Of a stretch of DNA of 64,000 nt, positions 50,801 through 59,044 are shown piece by piece (position 1 is the first letter of the stretch; the number at the start of each line of letters is the position of its first letter). The notes below the pieces were generated by a model. That model worked only from the letters and a program-made list of their open reading frames with translations. It ran no database searches and was not told where the DNA came from. Source of the DNA: Diplonema papillatum (lineage: Eukaryota; Euglenozoa; Diplonemea; Diplonemida; Diplonemidae); the NCBI GenBank assembly GCA_030068145.1, contig JAPJBO010000017.1, forward strand, positions 585,915-649,914, in the 5' to 3' direction. The position numbers were made by a program, and so were the translations under genes.

Positions 50801-53422
50801 TTTCCGGAAGTCCAGCGCCACACCGTAGAGCGGCTCCCCGTCTAACAAGGCGTCCTCCATCTCGAGCCCAATTTCCATCAAGACGTCCTCGATCCGGTGA
50901 CCCGGTCGAAAGCCTTTCTGTCCTTCTTCGATCCATTCCTCTTGCCACAGAACTATGTCCGCCAGCCTGCGGCAGGCCCATAAGCGGTACACGGCGGATG
51001 TGACGGTTATCGGTCTTGTGTGCAGCGGGTCTTGACTCTCATCCTTCGGCACCATCGACACCAGCGCAGTTGTCATGCTTGCCGGCCAGTCTCCAGTTGC
51101 TTCGACCAGGTTCATGACGTCTGCAAGTGCATTCAGCAGGGGGAGCGGCAACTCCCGCAGTTCAGCCATACGCCAGCCATCCACCCCTGACGCGCTTTTC
51201 TTCGGCTTCTTCCTCAGCAGAATTCGCAGCTCCTCCCCCGTGATTGTTCCGGCTTCCATCATATGTGGGCCGATGTGATCCCGGAACCGATCCCGAAACG
51301 GCTCGTACTCCGGCTCTGGCCCGTCCTTGTACTTACGCAGGATAGGGTCCCACGCAGTGTTCAGCACCTCGTCCATCTCGTCAACATTTGCAGTCACTCC
51401 CGCCCCCTTTCGCAACACCCCCGACGGTTCAGCGCGCCCGGCGCAGATGGTTGTCAGACATCGTCTGCTCGCATCGGCCCTCTCGTTCAGCTTGTCTCGG
51501 TATTTCGTAAACCTGGCCGCCGATCCCTCCTTTCCGAGCCTGCTCGTCTCTTCCCGCAATGCCGTGAGAAGCTGCTTCGCCTCCTCATGATCCGGGAATC
51601 CTTCTGTCCCTTGGCCATCTTTCATGCACGCCTGTGCCAGCCGCCTGCTGTTCTGCCAGCAACGGGATACCTCATGCGGAACTGCCTCCGGCCCGCGCCG
51701 TTGCGCAAGGTAGCTGCAGATGCGTTCCATCCTGTGGATGGCCTTCCGGAGCCGTAGCTGTCTGCTGTTCGCCGCCCCCGACCCGTCGCTCGCAGTGCTT
51801 GCCGTGATGCAGACTCTCTTAGGTGACGTCTTTATCCCCCGTCCTGTACTTCTTCCCCTTTCTTCCGCAGGGATTCCGAAGGCATCCTGCAAGTACTGCT
51901 CACTGACTCGTGACCACTCGAGCCAGGCCTCTTCCACGCGTTGTGCTGCCAGCCGTTCTGCGAAATCGGAGTTGGCTAGTCTCTGTACGGCTTCTCTGTA
52001 AGCTTCTGTGTCCGAGAGGCCCCACTTGGGTCCCCCCTCCGTAGAGATTTCCCGCGGTACTTTAAATCGCCACACGATTTGGCGCAGCGCCGCAATGTCC
52101 AGGGTCATTGTCACGAGCCGGTGTCCCGGCACGTTCACCGCGGTGGTGACGCATTGGCGGAAAGCTCCCGTCGTTATTCGGTTGAGGAGTATGCGGTCGA
52201 TCCTCGTGCCCGATGTCCGGGCGCTGGTAAAGGTCGGTGGTGGTGGTGTGTCACCGGTACGCGCATGGTGCAGTTCCGCTGCGTCGGACCATCCATTCCT
52301 TAGTGCCTTCCGCAGTACAGGGGACCGGTCTTCTTCTGTGTTCAGGTCACCCATCACCATTATGGGGACGTCACCGAGGCTATCCGCCGCTGCGAAGAGG
52401 ATCTTCTCCAGCATGTCCTCACGCTCCTCGCTCTCCGCCCTCCCGTTTCCGGAAGGGCAGTAGACATTGAACACGTGCACGAACGTGTTGCCGGCCCCTG
52501 TTGCTACTACCGTATGGCTCACTCGGTCCGGGGACCGTATTGCTGCGTGCGAGAGCGCCGTCATCGTATCGTACGCCGGTATCGGTCTCAGCACTAGTGT
52601 CGAGAGCCCTCCGTTCGCGGCGTTCATCGTCGAGCGACTACCGGAGTTCCTACAGAGTCTTCCGGGTGGTGGCAGACCCCAGTGGCAGCACCATTTCCGC
52701 AGGTATTCCTCCGCCTGCACCCGCTTGCACGGTAGGAGTGTCACCTCCTGGCAGCAGAGAAGATCCGCTTCCACCGCGTCGGCCGCTGGGAGATACTGTA
52801 GTAGGTTGGTTACGTTTAACGTCGCGAACCTCATCTCCGCGCGGCCGGGACCAGGGTTTTGTCCGACGTCCCCCGCGGTTATCAGCCGCTGTCTTGCTGA
52901 TTCTTTGATTGATTGTAGGACTGCCACAGTTTCCACCGTGCCTGTACGTCGCGCCAGCTCTGCCATTGCGCTGCCCGGGAGTAGGAGTCGGTCGTAGTGT
53001 TCCGGCACATACGTGACTACCGCCTGCTCCCCTGTGGCGCCCGCGCGAGGTGCGTATCGTCGCAGGATGTGCGGACTCCTGCTGTCCAGTACCCAGATTG
53101 TCGTCCCGGTGACCGTTGCGGCTGCCGTCAGCGTCATCTCGTCCCCGTACTCGTACGGTCCCCGCATCGCCTCCACGTAGAACTCCCAGCTGCCGTACCT
53201 TTCGGACGGCGCGAAGTGATCCTCGAACGTCGGGTCCTCCAACATCGCGTCCACGACACGCGCACGAAGCCCCCCTACCGACCATCCCGGCAGCCCGGCC
53301 ACGACCGCTGCGAACTGGCAGGCACCGTCCCCAGGAATCTCTTGCACACTAGCTCCCATCGCGTCCGCCGCTTCCTTCAACCTAGACCCCAGCGTTTCGA
53401 GCGTCTTCCCTCCGCCACGCAT
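47867..53422 (-). CDS. LINE ORF2: OTU - 2A-like - APE - RT - Cys/His
   Basis: 1851 aa. Residues 25-150 resemble an OTU cysteine protease: GDGACQF (D32, C35), YGDEMTL and PEHYDRL (H142). Residues 181-192 read ITAGDVGQNPGP, a 2A-like peptide. The APE endonuclease follows (MRFATLNV, QEV, GDLN, TRIDRIL, GHRLV; about 198-440). The reverse transcriptase (about 760-1040) has ALDFRKCFD (D871), NGILQGCPVS and SYADDATLL (about 962). Near 1296 is CKHCG...H...C. Near 1575-1680 three modules follow C-x2-H-x4-C-x2-C-...-CC-x3-HH, then a Lys/Arg-rich tail. It nicks DNA and copies its own RNA; the OTU part may remove ubiquitin. No break is seen. Confidence 0.9.
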   Translation of the reverse strand: MRGGGKTLETLGSRLKEAADAMGASVQEIPGDGACQFAAVVAGLPGWSVGGLRARVVDAMLEDPTFEDHFAPSERYGSWEFYVEAMRGPYEYGDEMTLTAAATVTGTTIWVLDSRSPHILRRYAPRAGATGEQAVVTYVPEHYDRLLLPGSAMAELARRTGTVETVAVLQSIKESARQRLITAGDVGQNPGPGRAEMRFATLNVTNLLQYLPAADAVEADLLCCQEVTLLPCKRVQAEEYLRKWCCHWGLPPPGRLCRNSGSRSTMNAANGGLSTLVLRPIPAYDTMTALSHAAIRSPDRVSHTVVATGAGNTFVHVFNVYCPSGNGRAESEEREDMLEKILFAAADSLGDVPIMVMGDLNTEEDRSPVLRKALRNGWSDAAELHHARTGDTPPPPTFTSARTSGTRIDRILLNRITTGAFRQCVTTAVNVPGHRLVTMTLDIAALRQIVWRFKVPREISTEGGPKWGLSDTEAYREAVQRLANSDFAERLAAQRVEEAWLEWSRVSEQYLQDAFGIPAEERGRSTGRGIKTSPKRVCITASTASDGSGAANSRQLRLRKAIHRMERICSYLAQRRGPEAVPHEVSRCWQNSRRLAQACMKDGQGTEGFPDHEEAKQLLTALREETSRLGKEGSAARFTKYRDKLNERADASRRCLTTICAGRAEPSGVLRKGAGVTANVDEMDEVLNTAWDPILRKYKDGPEPEYEPFRDRFRDHIGPHMMEAGTITGEELRILLRKKPKKSASGVDGWRMAELRELPLPLLNALADVMNLVEATGDWPASMTTALVSMVPKDESQDPLHTRPITVTSAVYRLWACRRLADIVLWQEEWIEEGQKGFRPGHRIEDVLMEIGLEMEDALLDGEPLYGVALDFRKCFDMVPREIVLRLAEDLGLHNRVLKPLRAIYRLLARRFKLPLGVGREFSVTNGILQGCPVSVILINALLSVVMKAVKKEAEGVSPKSYADDATLLSRLSEAALQKGVDVVDEFCTLTGMELNLQKTVAFSTRRRHQSTLKLRSVDALLRFSKSVKCLGVLVSTAKNRTERSDSERVEKAAALAEGLRHAPFRYEKRVRIVQSNVLPAALSGCSFAPVSKVAMKRLTTSVMGLIWGGSNPKRAREMVLNFQEKGHLTDPGTCLAYRVTTAFYAACERLPRLLPLMESIRGRYAEGDLPLGPVGLAMRSMEECGHVWGPGPLSRTLRNGATYDPLASAPSKRGHEVRADLRAKTWSRLVARRPGFEGIQRADLERTNSFWRMRECPAHTARLIRVALAGGVNTAEYTSRMRQAGAEPQAPSCKHCGSGDTEDEKHVFWDCGAYSHIRRREAHAELMAANRADWPRCTLEHGVVVPENAQFSRRLQEMMAEILAERAGLEARGWVARNPTTPWSRANAMPAEKFDHPFARIAPAWTWERNKTWGLPTFYALVAWLSDMQWTENGQASMLELAIDFELFSGLSMPLHGNAPKGVRERGNVLRCMMSALDKLAAQQGLGSCMRGERVCPTTSLSFMGITGISGIRPRPRFREAHTGTILEEQVKGSDVGTQCPTYPDWTIGRAARWALPAPPQLHPDPVHMPGVGKEKALVTCATHHKGKCEACKALVRRDVPTVEMCCRHHHHANDGQPIAVCTEHSTTKCGECKTAAACCRSGHHACRTHGRATCQECRRLPTLTQRRPAACCSRGHHQSNKTNVQSTPGRSKKKRPSSPTQVSVQRETPVGKRAARAPLAATKKETASTGRATKRPPPTPGTSERPARKKRVLGTPKEGPIAGRKRKKTKATTPDSGVHRRKKKVPRASSSQKRPGTTGTPMPSKVENGHSCPPSYSPIQSLESQESQTPLAPQMLDLDDAMAGDDVIR
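52847..52882 (-). other. 2A-like peptide coding site in LINE ORF2
   Basis: Encodes ITAGDVGQNPGP. The known 2A consensus is D-(V/I)-E-x-N-P-G-P; here the Glu is Gly, which may weaken it. It lies exactly between the OTU-like domain and the first residues of the endonuclease, the position in which 2A peptides are known in other APE-type LINEs. Confidence 0.7.
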
Positions 53423-53437
53423 CTCGTCGTTCGTCAG

Positions 53438-54601
53438 TCACGAACGCTTCGCCGACGCCGGTTGGTGCGCCTTCTTCGTCTTCGCTAACGGTGACTTCCC
53501 CGGCGTTCCCAGCGGACGCTTCGGTTGCGTCATGTGGACGTCTTCAGACGGAGCCTCGGCCCGTCCCGTCTTCTGCTTCGTCGGTGTGGCGACGGGCGTC
53601 TTCGGCGCCTTCTTCTTGACCGGGGTTCGGTCTACGGGCATCGCCGGGGGTGTCTTCGGCCTCATCGTCGCGACCATCTCGGTCAGCTTGGCCATCTGAA
53701 CGCCGAGTGCTGCGATGTCTCCACGCAGCGCGTCGTTCTTCGCGCGTAGCTCCGCGTTCTCCGCCCGGAGCTGTTGCACCGCGCCATTATTGTCGCCCGC
53801 GCCCTTCGGTTGCTCGGGTGTACTCGTCTTCTCCTGTCCCTGCCGTCGCATCGCCTCGAGGTACGACGAGACCTTCGGCGTCCTCTCCGCCCTTGCATCC
53901 CACACCTGCGACTTCGGCCGCCGTCCGGACCTGTCCTCCTCGGTCTCGTCGTCGACCTTCATCAGCGCTCCTCCCGCGCTTATCAGTCGATGCGGGGGCG
54001 GCTCCTCGCTGGCAACGACGCGCGTGTCCCCATGCGTCTTGCTCCGGTAGGACGCGACTTGGCGACACGTCCATCCCGCCGCCTTCATGGTCGCCTCAAG
54101 ATCCGAAGCGGCATCGCGCGCCTGCGCTCCCCTCACCAAGTAATGCATCGCGGGCGGCCCCTGCTTCGCCGCCGCTTCGCCCAGCTTTCGCCGCACCTGC
54201 TCGGACTTGCCGCCTTCGACCCTCACCCCCAGCCGCGCGCGACTGCGAGCAAGGCCTAGGCAGCCTTCCCTCTGTGCGAACATGAGAGCGCTCTTCAGCG
54301 ACGCCTCCGCGTCAGCTAGCCACACCACCTCGTTGGCCTCCGATCCCTCCCTCCACCGCGGCATGCGTAGGAAGAGCCCTCTTCTGCCCGAAACCTTCAG
54401 CAGCTTCTCGACGTGCTCTCCTTCGACCCGTACCATCAGCTGGTACACCCGGTGCACCCGCCGCACATTAAACATGCTGTGCGGGCTTAGCTTCACCTCT
54501 GCCTCTTCCGCGAGCCGCCTGCACTCCGCCTTCAGCACCCGCCCCCCCGACGGTTCCTGCAGGGCTGCCAGCGTCTCCGCTCCGCACCAGCGTGCATCCA
54601 T
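53438..54601 (-). CDS. LINE ORF1 protein with coiled coil
   Basis: 387 aa from MDARWCGAETLAALQEP. The frame is open a further 28 codons upstream into the neighbouring copy's 3' UTR (in-frame ATG at 54685), so translation could start there in the dimer. The region LRAENAELRAKNDALRGDIA (about 285-325) is a heptad-like coiled coil, as used for ORF1 trimers or RNA binding. The C-terminus is Lys/Pro-rich (VKKKAPKTPVATPTKQK). No zinc knuckle or RRM is visible. Its role is inferred as RNA binding, from position. Confidence 0.75.
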   Translation of the reverse strand: MDARWCGAETLAALQEPSGGRVLKAECRRLAEEAEVKLSPHSMFNVRRVHRVYQLMVRVEGEHVEKLLKVSGRRGLFLRMPRWREGSEANEVVWLADAEASLKSALMFAQREGCLGLARSRARLGVRVEGGKSEQVRRKLGEAAAKQGPPAMHYLVRGAQARDAASDLEATMKAAGWTCRQVASYRSKTHGDTRVVASEEPPPHRLISAGGALMKVDDETEEDRSGRRPKSQVWDARAERTPKVSSYLEAMRRQGQEKTSTPEQPKGAGDNNGAVQQLRAENAELRAKNDALRGDIAALGVQMAKLTEMVATMRPKTPPAMPVDRTPVKKKAPKTPVATPTKQKTGRAEAPSEDVHMTQPKRPLGTPGKSPLAKTKKAHQPASAKRS

Positions 54602-54636
54602 CTCGGCGCAAATCAGCACCGTCGTCGTCGGCGAGC

Positions 54637-56816
54637 TTGTTAAGCATTGAGTTCTTTTAAGTACATGAACCACACGGATTAACATGCACTGCCTTGAAAG
54701 TCAGGTTATCGGATGACGTCGTCACCTGCCATCGCGTCGTCAAGGTCGAGCATTTGTGGAGCTAGCGGGGTTTGGCTTTCTTGCGATTCCAGAGACTGAG
54801 TCGGCGAGTACGAGGGCGGGCACGTGTGCCCGTTTTTGACTTTCGAGGGCATTGGCGTGCCCGTGGTCCCCGGTCGTTTCTGAGAGCTGCTTGCCCTCGG
54901 AACCTTCTTCTTCCTTCGATGCACCCCTGACTCGGGGGTGGTCGCCTTCGTCTTCTTCCGCTTGCGGCCGGCGATCGGGCCTTCCTTCGGGGTGCCAAGC
55001 ACCCTCTTCTTCAGCGCTGGTCGTTCGCTGGTTCCTGGCGTTGGTGGCGGCCTCTTGGTCGCCCGTCCGGTTGCCGCCGTTTCCTTTTTTGTTGCCGCGA
55101 GCGGCGCTCGCGCCGCTCGCGCCGCTCGCTTTCCTAATGGCGTCTCCCGCTGTACACCCACCTGGGTGGGTGAGGAGGGCCTCTTCTTCTTGTTGCGTCC
55201 GGGGGTTGACTGGACGTTCGGCTTGTTGGACTGGTGGTGGCCGCGGCTGCAACATGCCGCCGGTCGCCTCTGCGTCAGCGTAGGGAGCCTTTTGCACTCT
55301 TGGCAGGTTCCTCTGCCATGCGTGCGGCAGGCATGATGCCCGCTGCGGCAACACGCCGCCGCCGTCTTGCACTCGCCGCACTTCGTCGTGCTGTGCTCTG
55401 TGCACACCGCGATCGGCTGCCCATCGTTCGCGTGGTGATGGTGCCGGCAGCACATCTCTACCGTGGGAACGTCCCTTCGGACGAGTGCTTTGCACGCCTC
55501 ACACTTCCCTTTGTGATGGGTCGCGCATGTGACGAGTGCCTTCTCTTTTCCGACTCCCGGCATATGCACGGGGTCTGGGTGTAGTTGTGGTGGGGCAGGC
55601 AGGGCCCACCTCGCCGCTCTCCCGATCGTCCAGTCAGGGTACGTCGGGCACTGCGTCCCTACATCGCTTCCTTTCACTTGTTCCTCAAGTATCGTCCCCG
55701 TGTGTGCCTCGCGAAAGCGTGGCCTGGGCCGTATACCCGATATCCCCGTGATGCCCATGAACGACAGCGACGTCGTCGGGCACACCCTCTCTCCTCTCAT
55801 GCAGCTTCCCAGCCCTTGCTGTGCCGCCAGCTTGTCCAACGCGCTCATCATGCAGCGCAGGACGTTTCCCCGTTCTCTCACCCCCTTCGGCGCATTCCCG
55901 TGCAGCGGCATGCTGAGGCCCGAGAAGAGTTCAAAGTCGATCGCAAGCTCCAGCATTGACGCCTGCCCGTTCTCGGTCCATTGCATGTCCGACAGCCACG
56001 CTACCAACGCATAAAACGTCGGTAGTCCCCAGGTCTTGTTCCGTTCCCACGTCCATGCCGGGGCAATCCGCGCGAAGGGGTGGTCAAATTTCTCGGCAGG
56101 CATCGCATTCGCTCTCGACCAGGGGGTCGTGGGGTTCCTGGCCACCCAGCCACGTGCTTCGAGCCCAGCCCGTTCCGCAAGGATTTCAGCCATCATCTCC
56201 TGGAGCCGCCTCGAGAATTGGGCATTCTCGGGTACTACCACACCGTGTTCCAGCGTGCATCTGGGCCAGTCGGCCCGGTTGGCTGCCATCAGCTCGGCAT
56301 GTGCCTCTCGTCGCCGTATGTGCGAGTACGCTCCGCAGTCCCAGAATACGTGTTTCTCGTCCTCGGTGTCGCCGCTTCCACAGTGCTTGCAGCTGGGCGC
56401 CTGCGGCTCAGCTCCGGCCTGCCTCATCCGCGACGTGTACTCAGCCGTGTTCACCCCCCCCGCCAACGCTACGCGTATAAGCCTCGCGGTGTGCGCGGGA
56501 CATTCACGCATCCTCCAGAAGGAGTTCGTCCGCCCCAGGTCGGCTCTCTGTATGCCCTCAAATCCCGGCCGCCTCGCCACCAGTCGGGACCACGTCTTCG
56601 CCCTCAAGTCCGCCCTAACTTCATGTCCCCTCTTCGAAGGTGCCGAGGTTAACGGGTCATATGTTGCACCATTCCTCAGCGTGCGAGACAGGGGCCCGGG
56701 TCCCCATACGTGTCCACACTCCTCCATGCTCCTCATCGCCAGTCCAACTGGCCCCAGGGGTGGGTCCCCCTCGGCGTATCTTCCCCGGATGCTCTCCATC
56801 AGAGACAGCAGTCGCA
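54637..56816 (-). mobile_element. 5'-truncated LINE copy
   Basis: Carries the last 2.18 kb of the same LINE at about 98-99% identity by eye. It is cut at codons for MESIRGRYAEGD (near the end of the RT region), where the sequence switches to AATTCGTATTCGTATTT repeats. Truncation at the 5' end is the normal outcome of incomplete reverse transcription. It keeps all three Cys/His modules. Confidence 0.9.
54706..56799 (-). pseudogene. ORF2 C-terminal part of truncated LINE
   Basis: 697 codons, open to the stop. Equals ORF2 from about residue 1155 on, with a few substitutions (GTCQECKRLP for ATCQECRRLP) and a three-residue insertion (ARA) in the basic tail. It lacks OTU, endonuclease and RT, so it cannot move by itself. 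Confidence 0.88.
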
Positions 56817-56819
56817 GGG

Positions 56820-57000
56820 TCAGGTAATTCGTACGTAATTCGTATTCGTATTTTTCGTTTCGTATTTTTTCGTATTTACGAAATACCTACCCCCCCCCGT
56901 GTTTAAGATCGCGTTTTTCCGTGTTTAAGATCGCCCCCCAAAAAAACCGATCTTATACACGGGGGGGGACGATCTTAAACACGGGGGGGGACAAAAACAC
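56820..57000. repeat. Inverted GTGTTTAAGATCG repeats
   Basis: CCGTGTTTAAGATCG twice, then CGATCTTATACACGG and CGATCTTAAACACGG in reverse, flanked by C and G runs: a foldback of about 90 bp. AGGTAATTCGTA / TACGAAATACCT lies just before it at the LINE truncation point. Confidence 0.75.
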
Positions 57001-57093
57001 CCCAAAAATTTTTTTTCCACTGCGCGGGGCCTTGAACCCCCCCCCCACCCCTCCATCCAAACCAGACTACACCGCTGTCCTGTCTGCAGACAC

Positions 57094-57220
57094 TCAGGTT
57101 CCGCGCTGATGATGGTCCGCCTTGTGTGTCCGTGGCTTAGAGGACCGAAACACGGCGCAGACGGGACCAGTGCGGTGTTGAGCACATACCCATTCCAAGC
57201 ACGTTCTTGCAATCCCCCCA
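57094..57220 (+). repeat. SINE-like repeat, GTGTTGAGCACATA family
   Basis: Matches 5270-5395 (GTGTGTCCGTGGCTTA, CGAAACACGGCGCAGACGGG, CACGTTCTTGCAATCCCCC). The 3' GCTAGCATCAA part is missing or decayed. Confidence 0.8.
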
Positions 57221-57239
57221 CCCCCCAGTGCTGATGCTA

Positions 57240-58110
57240 AGGCCCCTAAACTCGGCATCGTTGTCAGCCGGACGGCAATTTTGAGGCTGTTTTTGGGGTG
57301 TTTCCCAGAGGAGTAAACGTTGCTTCCGTTTGTTTGGGCTTTCTTGTGAAAGTCAGGGTGCAAAGACGAGCCTGCCCACAGAGCACTTTTGAAGGCAGAA
57401 TCTATGTCTGCATGTGATTGCCAAGTATGAGTCCGCGAGCCACTTGCACACCTCGTCACGGCAAGCTGTTGCGAGGACCAGTCTATCCACTTGGAACGAA
57501 GAAGTCGTCGCACCTTCAGATTGCAGGCGCTCTGGTCGCCAACATTCAAGTGACCTGACGTGTTCGGAGGTACAATGAACACCAGCCAGCCCCGCGATCT
57601 CGCCTCCTTCACGACAGGAATGCTGTAGTGCGACTTGTACCCATCCACCATAACGAGAAGCCCATACTTCCCTGAGGGGAAGCTGGGTAATGTACAGCTG
57701 TACTCGAGCATTACTTCGTAGTCGCACACCTTCTTTTTGGCACGTGAAGTGCACGTTGATGTCGTGCTTGTGCCTGTTCTGGTAAAACGTGGGGCGGCCC
57801 CGTCCTTCCGTGATAGTTTTTGGCCCCTGCCAAACAACAAGTGGGTCCATCCTCACCTTTTCCGACACAGAGATGTTTCTTTGGGTGTGCACCCCCCAGC
57901 TCAGGATAGCTGTCATGTTCCGCTTCTCGTTTCCAGCGGTGCATGCTCTGACCCGGGGCTCCACACTCTTTACTGAGCACACCGTGGACTTCGCCAACGG
58001 GAGACAAATCTTTCATTGCGTGTATCACTTCGAATCTCTTCGAATAGACGACCGCATGGATCGCTTGGCGGGCAAGCGAAATAACCGAGTCTGTTCCTGA
58101 TAGCTGGAGA
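57240..58110 (-). pseudogene. pogo/Tc1-type DDE transposase, frameshifted
   Basis: The minus strand gives two overlapping frames. The upstream one (from 57997) reads EPRVRACTAGNEKRNMTAIL and VRMDPLVVWQGPKT, the usual run-in to the catalytic core. The second (to about 57240) reads YGLLVMVDGYKSHYSIPVVK and FIVPPNTSGHLNVGDQSACN, the second catalytic Asp and the SHLNQPLD-like block of pogo/jerky DDE proteins. The frame changes at about 57720-57800, so the gene is broken at least once. There is no N-terminal helix-turn-helix within this stretch. Confidence 0.75.
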
Positions 58111-58157
58111 GTGGCATATGAGGCTGTGTGGGGGCTGGCACCGCAGCACCGGTGCTG

Positions 58158-58191
58158 GCACCGGAGAGCACCAGCCGGTGCTCTCCGGTGC
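58158..58191. repeat. Perfect 15-bp-arm hairpin GCACCGGAGAGCACC
   Basis: Arms separated by AGCC. One arm extended by TGG (58177-58194) has an exact inverted partner at 62267-62284 on the far side of the hAT gene. Confidence 0.85.
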
Positions 58192-58204
58192 TGGGTCAGG
58201 TATT

Positions 58205-58720
58205 TGACTATGACTACCACGTAGCAGACCTTTTTCAACGAATTTTTGCTCGCGATCAGCTCCGATGAAGAGATTTGTGAGAAATGGATCCAGTGACCAA
58301 AAAGTATGTGCGTGGTTCGTGGGTTCGTACGAGGTTTAGGCCCATAGTAGGGCACCGGGCGTGGAAACCACCATAATTGCGATGAATCGATCCCCTGGTT
58401 AGTGACATTCTTCGCTGGTCCACGTAGCAGACCTTTTTTGTCGACTTTTTGCTCGCGATCAGCTCCGATGAAGAGATCCGTGCAAAATAGACCCGGGAAT
58501 TACAAAGTATGTGATGGTTCGTGATTCGTGGTGTTTACAAGGTAAGGGCACCGGGCGTGGAAACCCCAGGTTTGCAATGGCCATTGAATGGCCCTCAATG
58601 GCATTCAATGGGGAAGGACGGGAATCGATCCCCAGGTTGGTGACATTTCTTCGCTGGTCAACGACGTAACAGACCCTTTTCGACAATTTATTTCTGCCCG
58701 CGATCAGCTCTTGCACTGTT
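58205..58720 (-). repeat. tRNA-related 200-bp repeat, array left of hAT
   Basis: Two and a half units in tandem, same family and orientation as 40578-41200. The unit ending at 58720 has the best B box (GGATCGATTCC on the minus strand, 58621-58631). A single copy in the other orientation lies on the far side of the hAT gene at 61950-62080. Confidence 0.7.
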
Positions 58721-59044
58721 GCTCTTGCAAGTTGCAGGCTGGCACTCGGACTGGACCAGGGCCGCCTGCGCCGGGACTTCTTGAAGGCTACAATAAAGTT
58801 CTTCTCTTGATTGAGCTTTATTGCACTTTTGTCAAGGGTCATCGAAATGGAGAAGCAAGCGAGAGTTACTAAGGTTGCGAGTCGTCGGATTGATGTAAAA
58901 GCGAACGGCGTTTAGCAACGCCCCTCTCGAGTCACTGAATTGAGACAAGAGGTTAAATTCAAAGAGGAAGCCGAGGGCCGTGATCACTGTTCCCACGGGC
59001 CCAAGAAGGAAGGTCTTGAAATATAACGCGACTCCGAGCATTGA

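Larger units (their letters stand above)
47798..54636 (-). mobile_element. Two-ORF LINE, apparently complete
   Basis: Non-LTR retrotransposon of 6.84 kb read on the minus strand: ORF1 (53438-54601), a 15-bp gap, ORF2 (47867-53422) and a short 3' UTR ending ...AATGCTTAACAA with no poly-A tail. Both ORFs are open. Its 5' end abuts the 3' end of a second copy (54637-56816) with no bases between, giving a head-to-tail dimer. Endonuclease of the APE type; I do not assign a clade. Confidence 0.88.
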
